From Erysipelotrichaceae bacterium (lineage in GTDB: Bacteria; Bacillota_I; Bacilli_A; Erysipelotrichales; Coprobacillaceae), in assembly GCA_018365815.1 (NCBI GenBank), contig JAGZJH010000045.1, positions 1-14,008 on the forward strand: DNA of 14,008 nt, given 5' to 3'. Made by a program: the position numbers and the translations under genes. The notes beneath the pieces are model-generated. The model was not told the DNA's origin. It ran no database searches and saw only the letters and a program-made list of their open reading frames with translations. Position 1 is the first letter of the stretch. The number at the start of each line of letters is the position of its first letter. Positions 1 to 7,178 of this stretch are shown here, one piece after another.

Positions 1-71
1 CATCAACAAACAAAACATATAATCATCAGCAATAGTTAAATCATTCCAAGTTTTTAAGATAGCATTTTCAT
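1..71 (-). pseudogene. Rpn-family recombination-promoting nuclease / putative transposase, 5' fragment, frame-disrupted and cut by window edge
   Basis: On the minus strand, bases 51 to 1 translate in one frame as TWNDLTIADDYMFCLLM. This closely resembles the conserved N-terminus of Rpn (PD-(D/E)XK, PDDEXK_2) family proteins of Bacillota (…LTIADD(Y/F)MF…), which are transposase-like nucleases found in many scattered copies. The gene continues beyond base 1. No ATG, GTG or TTG opens this frame upstream: a TGA lies eight codons before the threonine. The only start with an SD (AAAGGA at 87-82, then ATG at 71-69, with a second ATG at 65-63) is in another frame and stops after six codons. Adding one base near the TTAAAAA run would join the two, giving MKML-S-LKTWNDLTIADD. 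I therefore read it as a frameshifted remnant, although a sequencing error or an unusual start remains possible. Family assignment rests on 17 residues only. Confidence 0.55.
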
Positions 72-210
72 ATCAATAAGATCCTTTCATCAACATGGAC
101 CCTATAAATATATAAACAAAAAATGACAGAATACTTATACAAAGTTAAAATTATTTTATGCTTTATGCTATCTATTATATTATTGTCATTTCTTACTTAT
201 ACTCCTACTT

Positions 211-239
211 AAAAACAATGAATTTTTAAAATTTCATTG
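211..239 (-). repeat. Inverted repeat / possible minus-strand terminator
   Basis: CAATGAA (216-222) is complementary to TTCATTG (233-239), with an AT-rich loop. Read on the minus strand, the hairpin is followed by five T (215-211), which looks like a weak intrinsic terminator facing away from the T-box promoter. No minus-strand gene that would need it is visible, so it may be chance in AT-rich sequence. The remainder of 72-250 is AT-rich and holds no gene that I can recognise. Confidence 0.25.
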
Positions 240-250
240 GTGAATAATAA

Positions 251-279
251 TTGACAAATAAACATTAAACAGTTAGTAT
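251..279 (+). promoter_or_regulatory. Sigma-A type promoter of the hisS operon
   Basis: TTGACA (251-256) and TAGTAT (274-279) are separated by 17 bases, a near-consensus housekeeping promoter. The expected transcription start is about 286, just upstream of the T-box leader. Confidence 0.85.
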
Positions 280-285
280 AGTAAT

Positions 286-531
286 ATACAAAAAAGCAAA
301 GAAGAGAAAGAGTAAAAATTTGGACATGATAGAGAGTTACTGTTTGGTGGAAAGTAATATGATAAGAATTTTGAAGACATCTTGGAGCTGTAATGGTGAA
401 TAAAGTAGCTATTATCGGTAGTACCCGTTATGTACCAGATATTAATTATCTGTTGAGATTGTAATTGTATAATTACAATGAAATAAGGTGGCACCACGTA
501 GATCACGTCCTTATTATAAGGACGTTTTTTT
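286..531 (+). promoter_or_regulatory. T-box riboswitch leader, predicted tRNA-Asp specific, controlling hisS-aspS-M24 operon
   Basis: The leader senses uncharged tRNA and decides between termination and read-through into hisS. The conserved T-box elements are present in order: AGUA box 311-314, AG box AGAGA 331-335, GGUGNRA (GGTGGAA) 346-352, specifier region GAAGACAT 373-380, F box CCGTTA 425-430, and T box AAGGTGGCACCACG 485-498. The specifier triplet in the standard place is GAC (376-378, Asp), followed by the usual A. The same bases also contain CAT (His, 378-380). The variable base after TGG is C492, which would pair with a G73 discriminator. Bacterial tRNA-Asp has G73 and tRNA-His has C73, so both signals favour Asp. 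The antiterminator pairs 482-488 with 509-515 and 496-498 with 506-508, around the seven-base bulge UGGCACC. Two extra hairpins lie at 436-452 and 458-479. Confidence 0.93.
505..531 (+). terminator. T-box intrinsic terminator
   Basis: A perfect nine-base-pair stem (505-513 with 517-525, loop TTA) is followed by seven T (525-531). Its 5' arm shares 506-513 with the antiterminator, as expected for a transcription-attenuating T-box. Confidence 0.93.
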
Positions 532-551
532 ATTAAGAGAGGAGAGTTTTT

Positions 552-1835
552 ATGGGATATAAAGCACCACGAGGAACAGTAGATTTATTACCAGCCCAAA
601 CAAAAAATTGGCAATATTTAGAACAATTGCTAAGAACAATTGCTTATAATTACAACGTTAAAGAAATTAGAGTTCCCATTTTTGAACATACTGAATTATT
701 TACACGTTCAGTAGGAGAAGAAACAGATGTTGTTTCAAAAGAAATGTATTCATTTACAGATCGTAAAGCTAGATCTTTAACATTACGACCAGAAGGAACA
801 GCTGGGGTAGTTCGTGCATTTGTTGAAAATAAAATGTACGTTAATCCCGATGGCTTAACAAAATTATATTATATGGGTCCGATGTTTAGATACGAACGTC
901 CACAAAAAGGACGTCAACGACAATTCCATCAATTTGGAGTTGAAATGCTAGGGCTTAAAGATCCTGCTATTGATGTAGAGTGTATGGTAATGGCAGTCAC
1001 AATTATCGAATCATTAGGAATTAAAGATGTGAAACTACACATCAATACATTAGGTGATGCAAGTAGTCGTGAAGCTTATCGCAATGCTTTACAAAATCAT
1101 TTTAAAGATGCGTTAGATGAATTATGTGAAGATTGTAAAAATCGTTATGAAAAAAATCCACTACGAATTTTAGATTGTAAAGTAGATAAAGATCACCCAT
1201 TAATGAAAACTGCACCTAAAACAATTGATTATCTAAATGATGAATCTAAGGCGCATTTTGAAAAAGTGTGTAGTTTATTAGATGATTTAGAAGTAGATTA
1301 TGAACTAGATTACAATTTAGTAAGAGGACTCGATTATTATTGTGATACTGTTTTTGAAGTAATTTCTAACGACTCGGCTTTAGGAAACGCTTCGACACTT
1401 GGTGGCGGGGGACGTTATAATAAGTTAGTTGAAGAACTAGGCGGACCAGAAACACCGGGTGTAGGATTTGCTTTTGGACTTGAAAGAATTGCGATTGCAT
1501 TAGAAAAAATTATGGCTGAAGAAGAAGAGGGGTTAGATGTTTATATTATGCCTTTAGGAGTCGAAGCCAAAGATTTAGCTGTACAAATTATTACAATGTT
1601 AAGAGCCAATGGATTAAGTTGTGATATGGACTATGGTAACCGTTCAATGAAAGCCATGTTTAAAACAGTTGATCGCAATAATGCACATTTTGCAATGATT
1701 ATTGGTGAAGAGGAAGTCAAAAACGAAGTTGTCAATATAAAATGTGTACACTCAAGAAAGCAAGAAACAGTAAAGTTAGAAAATATTATGGCATATATAG
1801 AAAATCATTTACAAGGAGGACATGAACATGAATAG
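552..1835 (+). CDS. hisS: Histidyl-tRNA synthetase
   Basis: This class II synthetase charges tRNA-His in the cytoplasm using ATP. The 427-residue product has the usual bacterial length. Visible signatures are the N-terminal PRGTVDLLP (6-14), the LRPEGT segment (78-83) within the active site, motif 2 around MFRYERPQKGRQRQFHQFG (111-129), the histidine-binding LVRGLDYY segment (256-263), GGGGRY (284-289), and motif 3 GVGFAFGLERIA (303-314). Residues from about 328 to 415 form the alpha/beta anticodon-binding domain. The ATG at 552 is preceded by the SD GAGAGGAG (537-544). It is the first gene after the T-box leader and overlaps aspS by eight bases, so the two are probably translationally coupled. 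The hisS-aspS order is the one known from Bacillus. Confidence 0.98.
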   Translation: MGYKAPRGTVDLLPAQTKNWQYLEQLLRTIAYNYNVKEIRVPIFEHTELFTRSVGEETDVVSKEMYSFTDRKARSLTLRPEGTAGVVRAFVENKMYVNPDGLTKLYYMGPMFRYERPQKGRQRQFHQFGVEMLGLKDPAIDVECMVMAVTIIESLGIKDVKLHINTLGDASSREAYRNALQNHFKDALDELCEDCKNRYEKNPLRILDCKVDKDHPLMKTAPKTIDYLNDESKAHFEKVCSLLDDLEVDYELDYNLVRGLDYYCDTVFEVISNDSALGNASTLGGGGRYNKLVEELGGPETPGVGFAFGLERIAIALEKIMAEEEEGLDVYIMPLGVEAKDLAVQIITMLRANGLSCDMDYGNRSMKAMFKTVDRNNAHFAMIIGEEEVKNEVVNIKCVHSRKQETVKLENIMAYIENHLQGGHEHE

Positions 1836-3591
1836 AACTCATCATAATGGGCAATTAAGAATTGAAAACGTTGGTGAAATTGTTGAATTAAAAGGTTGGG
1901 TCGCTAAAAAAAGAAATCTAGGCGCACTTGTTTTTATTGATTTAAGAGATCGTCATGGAATTACACAAATCATTTGTGACGAAACAATGGAATCAATCAC
2001 TACTCAAATCAAAAATGAATATGTTATTCATGTAGTAGGAAAAGTGCTGGAAAGAACTTCTAAAAACCCTAAAATGCCAACCGGAGATATTGAGATAGAA
2101 GCAACACATATTGATATTATCAACACAGCAGCACTTACTCCTTTAATTATCGCTGATGAAACTGATGCTTTAGAAGAAACCCGTTTAGTTTATCGTTATT
2201 TAGATTTAAGACGTCCAGTGATGCAAGAAAAATTAAGAGTTAGACATGAAATTACTAAAAGTGTGAGACGTTATTTAGATGATTTAGATTTTATGGATAT
2301 TGAAACTCCATTTTTAACAAAATCTACCCCAGAAGGAGCAAGAGATTTCTTAGTACCAAGTCGTGTGCATAAAGGAGAATTTTTTGCCTTACCACAATCA
2401 CCACAATTATTTAAACAATTATTAATGATTTCAGGATTTGAAAAATATTATCAAATCGCAAGATGTTTTAGAGATGAAGATTTAAGAGCCGATCGACAAT
2501 TAGAATTTACACAAATCGATGTGGAAATGTCTTTTATGAATACTGAAGAAATTTTAGAAGTTTGTGAAGGAATGATGCAACGTATAATGAAAGATGTTAA
2601 AGGGATTGATTTACCATTACCATTACCTCGTTTAACTTGGCATCAAGCTATGGAAAAATATGGAATTGATAAACCGGATATACGTTTTGGATTAGAGTTA
2701 GTGAATTTAAACGAAACTGTAAAAGACGTTGAATTTGGCGTATTTAAATCAGCTTTAGAAGCAAATGGTCATGTTAAAGGAATTAATATTAAAAATCAAG
2801 CCAGTCATTTTTCAAGAAAGGCAATTGATAAATTAACAGAAATTGTTAAAACATATAAAGCTAAAGGATTAGCATGGCTAAAAGTAAATGGTTCAAAAGC
2901 AGAAGGTCCAATTGCAAAGTTCTTTACTGAAGAACAAATGGAAAGATTAATTGTGAAAATGGAAGCAAGTGATAATGACTTATTGTTATTTGTTTCAGAT
3001 ACAAAATATGAAATTGTGTGTGATGCTTTAGCTGCATTAAGAAATCATCTAGGAAAAGAATTAAAATTATATGACGAAAATGAATTTGCTTTTTTATGGG
3101 TTACTGATTTTCCAATGTTTGAATATGATGAAGAAACACAAAGATATTATGCAAAACATCACCCATTTACTCGTCCAAAAGATAGCGATATTGATTTAAT
3201 TGAAAAAGATCCGGCTAATTGTTTAGCAGATGCTTATGATATTGTATTAAATGGATATGAGTTAGGTGGAGGATCTATTCGTATTCATGAACAAGATATT
3301 CAAGAAAGAATCTTTAAAGCATTAGGATTTACAAATGAACAAATTCGTGAACAGTTTGGTTTCTTTGTTGATGCTTTTCAATACGGAACACCTCCTCATG
3401 GTGGATTTGCATTAGGTTTAGATCGAATTGCGATGATACTAACACATTCAGATTCACTTAGAGATGTCATTGCATTTCCAAAAGTTTCAAGTTCAGCTTG
3501 TCCAATGTCTAAATCACCTTCACCGGTAGATTCAAAACAATTAGTTGAATTAGGAATCGAGGTTATCAAAAATGAATCAAATAAGATTTAA
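1828..3591 (+). CDS. aspS: Aspartyl-tRNA synthetase (bacterial type)
   Basis: This class IIb synthetase charges tRNA-Asp. The start was chosen at ATG 1828 (587 residues), because SD GGAGG at 1815-1819 is eight bases away. The ATG at 1822 would leave only two. In order, the protein shows an N-terminal OB-fold anticodon-binding domain (about 12-105; GWVAKKRNLGALVFIDLRD), motif 1 (about 130-160), the flipping-loop segment STPEGARDFLVPSR (166-179), and motif 2 with CFRDEDLRADRQLEFTQID (213-231). The GAD insertion domain typical of bacterial AspRS follows (about 298-400), then LGGGSIRIH (479-487) and motif 3 GGFALGLDRIAMIL (525-538). It is the second gene of the operon and overlaps both neighbours. 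Its presence behind an Asp-reading T-box suggests that it is the regulated synthetase and hisS is carried with it. Whether it also charges tRNA-Asn cannot be judged from sequence alone. Confidence 0.97.
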   Translation: MNRTHHNGQLRIENVGEIVELKGWVAKKRNLGALVFIDLRDRHGITQIICDETMESITTQIKNEYVIHVVGKVLERTSKNPKMPTGDIEIEATHIDIINTAALTPLIIADETDALEETRLVYRYLDLRRPVMQEKLRVRHEITKSVRRYLDDLDFMDIETPFLTKSTPEGARDFLVPSRVHKGEFFALPQSPQLFKQLLMISGFEKYYQIARCFRDEDLRADRQLEFTQIDVEMSFMNTEEILEVCEGMMQRIMKDVKGIDLPLPLPRLTWHQAMEKYGIDKPDIRFGLELVNLNETVKDVEFGVFKSALEANGHVKGINIKNQASHFSRKAIDKLTEIVKTYKAKGLAWLKVNGSKAEGPIAKFFTEEQMERLIVKMEASDNDLLLFVSDTKYEIVCDALAALRNHLGKELKLYDENEFAFLWVTDFPMFEYDEETQRYYAKHHPFTRPKDSDIDLIEKDPANCLADAYDIVLNGYELGGGSIRIHEQDIQERIFKALGFTNEQIREQFGFFVDAFQYGTPPHGGFALGLDRIAMILTHSDSLRDVIAFPKVSSSACPMSKSPSPVDSKQLVELGIEVIKNESNKI

Positions 3592-4648
3592 TCGCGTATT
3601 AGAAAAAATGAATGAAATGAAGTTGGATTACATGATTATCAGTGATCCTTCTTCAATTGATTATTTATGTAATATTCAAAATCACCCAGGTGAAAGAATG
3701 TATGCACTATTAATCGATGCTAAAAACAATCAACATCGATTATTTTTAAATAAATTATTTTTCATTCCACAAGATGTTGGAGTTGAAAAAATATGGTTTA
3801 GTGATACAGATGATAGTATTGGGTTAATGGCAAATGTTATTAAACCTCATAGCACTATTGGAATTGATAAAAATTGGCCAGCACATTTTTTATTAGATTT
3901 ACAAGTTCATCTTACAGATTGCACGTTTAAAAACGGTTCTAAATGTATTGATGAAGTAAGAATGATCAAAGATGAATTTGAGATTGAATTAATGAAAAAA
4001 GCAAGCTTGATAAACGATGAAGCTATTGCACGTTTGGCATCGACTATTCAAGAAGGAGATAGCGAAGAAGATGTCGCTAATCGTTTGTTAAATATTTATA
4101 TTGAATTAGGTGCAAGTAACCATTCATTTAATCCAATAGTGGCATTTGGAAAAAATGGTGCCGATCCTCATCACGAAAATGATAATACGTTATTAACTAA
4201 AGGGGATTCGATTATTATTGATATGGGTTGTGTCTATGAAGGTTATTGCTCAGATATGACAAGAACATTTTTCTTTAATGAGGTAAATGACCGTCAGAAG
4301 TTGATTTACGAAACAGTGTTGAAAGCAAATTTAGAAGCACAAAAAATGATTAAACCAGGCGTGAAATTATGTGATATTGATGCAACTGCTCGAAAAGTAA
4401 TTAGTGATGCGGGGTTTGGTGAATACTTTACGCATCGCTTAGGCCATTTTATTGGAAAAGATGTTCATGAATATGGTGATGTATCTAGCCAATTTGATAA
4501 ACCAGTTGAAGCAGGTATGATTTTTTCAATCGAACCAGGAATATATTTACCTGATGAATTTGGAGTGCGAATTGAAGATTTGGTGTTAGTAAGCGATAAC
4601 GGGTGTATCAGTTTAAATCATCATTCTAAAAACTTAAAAGTATTGTAA
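3572..4648 (+). CDS. M24 family metallopeptidase (Xaa-Pro aminopeptidase/dipeptidase-like)
   Basis: Probably a cytoplasmic metallopeptidase that removes residues ahead of proline from peptides. The 358-residue product has a creatinase-type N-terminal domain (about 1-125) and a pita-bread catalytic domain (about 130-358). All five M24 metal ligands are visible: D217 (IIIDMG), D228 (YCSDMTRT), H292 (RLGHFIGKDVHE), E321 (SIEPGIY) and E335 (VRIEDLV). DPHHEN (198-203) matches the substrate-side histidine region. There is no signal peptide. ATG 3572 lies 20 bases inside the end of aspS and is preceded by GAGG (3559-3562) nine bases away, so it is very likely co-transcribed with hisS-aspS and under the same T-box. 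The exact substrate (PepP- or PepQ-like) is not decided by the sequence. Confidence 0.92.
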   Translation: MNQIRFNRVLEKMNEMKLDYMIISDPSSIDYLCNIQNHPGERMYALLIDAKNNQHRLFLNKLFFIPQDVGVEKIWFSDTDDSIGLMANVIKPHSTIGIDKNWPAHFLLDLQVHLTDCTFKNGSKCIDEVRMIKDEFEIELMKKASLINDEAIARLASTIQEGDSEEDVANRLLNIYIELGASNHSFNPIVAFGKNGADPHHENDNTLLTKGDSIIIDMGCVYEGYCSDMTRTFFFNEVNDRQKLIYETVLKANLEAQKMIKPGVKLCDIDATARKVISDAGFGEYFTHRLGHFIGKDVHEYGDVSSQFDKPVEAGMIFSIEPGIYLPDEFGVRIEDLVLVSDNGCISLNHHSKNLKVL

Positions 4649-4715
4649 TTTTATACTGATAAATGCTTAATAAATTCATTTATTTTTAAGTTGTTGTTTT
4701 TAAATATGAATAATT

Positions 4716-4745
4716 AAAAAACGTTTGATTTAATGCGTTCTTTTT
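4716..4745 (+). terminator. Possible weak terminator after the M24 peptidase gene
   Basis: AAAAAACG (4716-4723) pairs imperfectly with CGTTCTTT (4736-4743; one A/C mismatch), and T runs on to 4745. A second, purely A/T hairpin lies at 4666-4690 (CTTAA…TTAAG), followed by the T-rich 4691-4701. Either could end the hisS operon, but neither is strong, and some read-through towards rplU is possible. Confidence 0.35.
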
Positions 4746-4757
4746 GCTTAAAATAGA

Positions 4758-4786
4758 TTGACAATAAAAACTATATGTAGTAGAAT
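4758..4786 (+). promoter_or_regulatory. Sigma-A type promoter of rplU-prp-rpmA
   Basis: TTGACA (4758-4763) and TAGAAT (4781-4786) are separated by 17 bases. The expected transcription start is near 4793, at the first base of the structured rplU leader. Confidence 0.85.
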
Positions 4787-4792
4787 ACATGA

Positions 4793-4889
4793 TGTTGTAG
4801 ACCTCTAGCTACAACCACACATATAAGGTTTTAAAGCATTGCTGCCTTAATTGGTGAGTCTTAGAGAAAATTTATAGGAGGTGCGATTA
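4793..4889 (+). promoter_or_regulatory. L21-type ribosomal protein mRNA leader (probable autoregulatory structure)
   Basis: This is a structured 5' leader of about 97 bases in front of rplU. Hairpin 1 pairs GTTGTAG (4794-4800) with CTACAAC (4809-4815) around the loop ACCTCTAG. Hairpin 2 pairs TAAGG (4824-4828) with CCTTA (4845-4849), with an inner AGC/GCT stem (4835-4837 with 4841-4843). The loop bases ACCTC (4801-4805) are complementary to GAGGT (4878-4882) in the SD region, so a pseudoknot could hide the ribosome binding site. L21 leaders are known upstream of rplU in low-GC Gram-positives. That this one belongs to the same Rfam family is inferred from position and compact structure, not from a covariance search. 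Confidence 0.7.
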
Positions 4890-5198
4890 ATGTACGCAGT
4901 AATTGAAACAGGTGGAAAACAATTAAAAGTTGAAGCTGGACAAACTATTTTCGTTGAAAAATTAGATGTTAATGAAGGTGACGTATATACTTTTGACAAA
5001 GTATTATTCGTTGGTGGAGAAGACACTAAAGTAGGTGTTCCTTATGTTGAAGGAGCAACAGTTACAGCTAAAGTAGAAAAACATGGTAAAGACAAAAAAG
5101 TTATTGTTTATAAATACAATGCAAAAAAACATTACCACAAAAAAAAAGGTAATCGTCAACCTTACACTAAATTAGTCATTGAAGCTATTAATGCTTAA
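4890..5198 (+). CDS. rplU: 50S ribosomal protein L21
   Basis: L21 binds 23S rRNA in the large subunit. The product from ATG 4890 is 102 residues, the usual length, beginning MYAVIETGGKQLKVEAGQ and ending in the basic KKHYHKKKGNRQPYTKLVI region typical of the family. An upstream in-frame GTG at 4881 would lie inside the SD itself (AGGAGG 4876-4881). The ATG is eight bases beyond it and is the better start. It is the first gene of the rplU-prp-rpmA cluster found across Bacillota, and its leader is probably a feedback control element. Confidence 0.98.
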   Translation: MYAVIETGGKQLKVEAGQTIFVEKLDVNEGDVYTFDKVLFVGGEDTKVGVPYVEGATVTAKVEKHGKDKKVIVYKYNAKKHYHKKKGNRQPYTKLVIEAINA

Positions 5199-5203
5199 TA
5201 ATT

Positions 5204-5518
5204 ATGATTAAAGTAGTTGTTAAAAGAAAAGAAAATCATATTAAAAAAATTCAAACTGAAGGTCATGCTTTATTTGACATAAATGGTAAAGATATTGTTT
5301 GTGCCGGGGTAAGTGCTATTTTAATTGGTGGTATTAATGCAATTAATGAAATGGAACTTATTAGTTTGTGTGATTATGAAGTTGATGAAGGAAAAGTTAT
5401 TTTAAACATAAAAGATTGTAATCATAGTAACTTACAAGTAATACTAGAGACCTTGTATGTTCAACTTAAAACAATCGAAGAAAGTTATTCTAATTATATA
5501 TCTATCCAGGAGGTGTAA
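5204..5518 (+). CDS. prp: Ribosomal-processing cysteine protease Prp (YsxB family)
   Basis: Prp removes the N-terminal extension of ribosomal protein L27 in Bacillota; this is known for the family from Staphylococcus work. The 104-residue product has the predicted catalytic pair H21 (TEGHALF) and C33 (DIVCAGVS), with the conserved small-residue stretch after the cysteine. It sits between rplU and rpmA, the invariant place for this gene, and the following L27 carries the matching cleavage site. ATG 5204 follows the rplU stop by only five bases and has no clear SD (the preceding bases are AT-rich), so translation probably depends on ribosomes finishing rplU. This would keep protease levels below those of the ribosomal proteins. 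Confidence 0.94.
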   Translation: MIKVVVKRKENHIKKIQTEGHALFDINGKDIVCAGVSAILIGGINAINEMELISLCDYEVDEGKVILNIKDCNHSNLQVILETLYVQLKTIEESYSNYISIQEV

Positions 5519-5521
5519 TGT

Positions 5522-5806
5522 ATGTTATTAAAATTAGATTTACAATTATTCGCTTCTAAAAAAGGGGTTGGGTCAACTAAAAACGGTCGTGACTCTGAAT
5601 CAAAAAGATTAGGGGCTAAATTAGCAGATGGTCAATTATGTACAGCTGGTTCTATTATTTATAGACAAAGAGGTACTAAAATTCATCCAGGTACTAATGT
5701 AGGTAAAGGTGGAGATGACACTTTATTCTCAAAAGTAGATGGTGTTGTTAAATTTGAAAGATTAGGTAAAAACAAAAAACAAGTTTCAGTTTACCCAGTT
5801 GCTTAA
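5522..5806 (+). CDS. rpmA: 50S ribosomal protein L27, with Prp-cleaved N-terminal extension
   Basis: L27 reaches the peptidyl-transferase centre of the large subunit. The 94-residue product starts with the extension MLLKLDLQLF, followed by ASKKGVGSTKNGRDSESKRLG, the mature N-terminus of ordinary L27. The LQLF/A junction (residues 10/11) is the expected Prp cut site. The start at ATG 5522 is seven bases from SD AGGAGGT (5508-5514), which lies within the last codons of prp. An ATG at 5518 is out of frame. It is followed by a strong terminator, closing the rplU operon. Confidence 0.98.
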   Translation: MLLKLDLQLFASKKGVGSTKNGRDSESKRLGAKLADGQLCTAGSIIYRQRGTKIHPGTNVGKGGDDTLFSKVDGVVKFERLGKNKKQVSVYPVA

Positions 5807-5810
5807 TTAA

Positions 5811-5840
5811 AAAAATCCCTTATTTGGGATTTTTCTTTTA
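5811..5840 (+). terminator. Intrinsic terminator after rpmA
   Basis: AAAAATCCC (5811-5819) and GGGATTTTT (5826-5834) form a nine-base-pair stem with a six-base loop, running into T-rich sequence. It separates the ribosomal protein genes from obgE, though partial read-through is possible because I find no good promoter between it and obgE. Confidence 0.88.
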
Positions 5841-5876
5841 CAAATGTTTATACTAATAGAACTCGAGGTGAAGTAG

Positions 5877-7166
5877 ATGCAATTTATTGATAAAACTAGA
5901 ATTTATATTGAAGCAGGTAAAGGTGGCGATGGTGTCGTTGCTTTTAGAAAAGAAGCTTATGTGCCTAAAGGTGGACCTGCCGGTGGTGATGGTGGAAGAG
6001 GTGGAAGCATTATTTTTGAAGCAACAACCTCTTTATCTACATTACTAGATTTAAGATATAAAAGAGAATATAAAGCACGAAACGGTGAAAATGGAATGCC
6101 TAAAAAAATGGCCGGTAGAAGTGCAGATGATTTAGTGATTAAAGTACCTGTGGGAACAATGATTTTAAATGAAGAAACAGGAGCAGTGATGGCTGACTTA
6201 ACTCATGACAAACAACGAGCAGTCATTGCTAAAGGTGGTCGTGGAGGACGTGGTAACGCAAGATTTGCGACAAGTCGTAATCCCGCTCCAACGATTTGTG
6301 AGCGTGGTGAACCCGGTGAAAAATTTGGAGTTATTTGTGAGTTGAAATTGTTAGCAGATGTTGGATTAGTTGGTTTCCCATCGGTAGGTAAATCTACATT
6401 ATTATCTGTTGTTTCAAGAGCAAGACCGGAAATTGCTGATTACCATTTTACGACAATTGTTCCTAATTTAGGGGTTGTTCAATCTAAAGATGGTCGTTCT
6501 TTTGTCATGGCTGATTTACCTGGATTAATTGAAGGAGCCAGTCAAGGTAAAGGATTAGGACATCAATTTTTACGTCATATTGAAAGATGTCGTGTCATTG
6601 TTCATGTAGTAGACATGGGATCAGTCGAAGGACGTGATCCAATTGAAGATTATCGTATTATTAATGAAGAATTAGCACAATATAAATATCGTTTATTAGA
6701 AAGACCACAAATTGTTGTGGCTAATAAAATGGATATGGAAGGGGCTGAAGAAAATCTAAAACGCTTTAAAGAAGCCGTAGGTGATGAAGTAGAGATTTTC
6801 CCCGCTTCAACAATTATTCATGAAGGATTAGACTTAGCGTTATACCGTATTGCTGATTTATTAGACAAAACACCAAACTTCTTAATGAATGAAGAGGAAA
6901 TTAAGGAGCATAGTGTTGTTTATACTTATGAAGGTCAAAAGAAAAATGATTTTGACATTAGAAATGCCGGAAATGGTTTATGGTATGTGACTGGTGAAAA
7001 AATTGAACGTACTGTGGCTATGACAAGCTTTAACTCTGATGATGCGTTTAAACGCTTTGCATTAAAAATGCGTAACATTGGTTTAGATGATGCTTTAAGA
7101 GAAGCAGGAGTTGAAAATGGTGATACTGTTAAAATTCTTGATTTTGAATTTGAATTCATGAGTTAA
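5877..7166 (+). CDS. obgE: Obg-family GTPase (ribosome assembly / stress GTPase)
   Basis: Obg binds the large subunit during late assembly and is linked to growth and stress control. The 429-residue product shows the complete Gram-positive arrangement. The glycine-rich Obg fold is at about 1-158 (EAGKGGDGVVAFRKE, GGPAGGDGGRGG, AKGGRGGRGNARFAT). The G domain follows, with G1 GFPSVGKS (166-173), switch I TT (192-193), G3 DLPG (213-216), G4 NKMD (283-286) and G5 near PAST (309-312). The C-terminal OCT domain is at about 345-429. The ATG is preceded by GAGGTG (5865-5870). It follows rpmA, as in many bacteria, but after a terminator, so it may be expressed by read-through or by a promoter I cannot identify. 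There are no missing motifs. Confidence 0.97.
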   Translation: MQFIDKTRIYIEAGKGGDGVVAFRKEAYVPKGGPAGGDGGRGGSIIFEATTSLSTLLDLRYKREYKARNGENGMPKKMAGRSADDLVIKVPVGTMILNEETGAVMADLTHDKQRAVIAKGGRGGRGNARFATSRNPAPTICERGEPGEKFGVICELKLLADVGLVGFPSVGKSTLLSVVSRARPEIADYHFTTIVPNLGVVQSKDGRSFVMADLPGLIEGASQGKGLGHQFLRHIERCRVIVHVVDMGSVEGRDPIEDYRIINEELAQYKYRLLERPQIVVANKMDMEGAEENLKRFKEAVGDEVEIFPASTIIHEGLDLALYRIADLLDKTPNFLMNEEEIKEHSVVYTYEGQKKNDFDIRNAGNGLWYVTGEKIERTVAMTSFNSDDAFKRFALKMRNIGLDDALREAGVENGDTVKILDFEFEFMS

Positions 7167-7178
7167 TTTAAAAAGTTG

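Noticed and set aside
121..191. Inverted repeat AAATGACA / TGTCATTT
   Set aside because: Eight-base arms with a 55-base AT-rich loop and no T run or motif; likely chance.
273..506. 77-codon open frame on the minus strand antisense to the T-box leader
   Set aside because: It is antisense to a complete T-box riboswitch, has low-complexity Tyr/Ser/Phe-rich composition, and resembles no protein family I recognise.
1822..1827. Earlier ATG as the aspS start
   Set aside because: Only two bases from the SD; the ATG at 1828 has the normal eight-base spacing.
4881..4889. GTG start for rplU adding three residues
   Set aside because: The GTG overlaps the SD itself, and family members begin at MYAVIETGGKQ.
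5837..5854. Promoter for obgE from TTTACA and TATACT
   Set aside because: The two boxes are only six bases apart, far from workable spacing.
6935..7159. 74-codon minus-strand frame inside the end of obgE
   Set aside because: It is entirely antisense to the conserved OCT domain coding region and has no features of its own.
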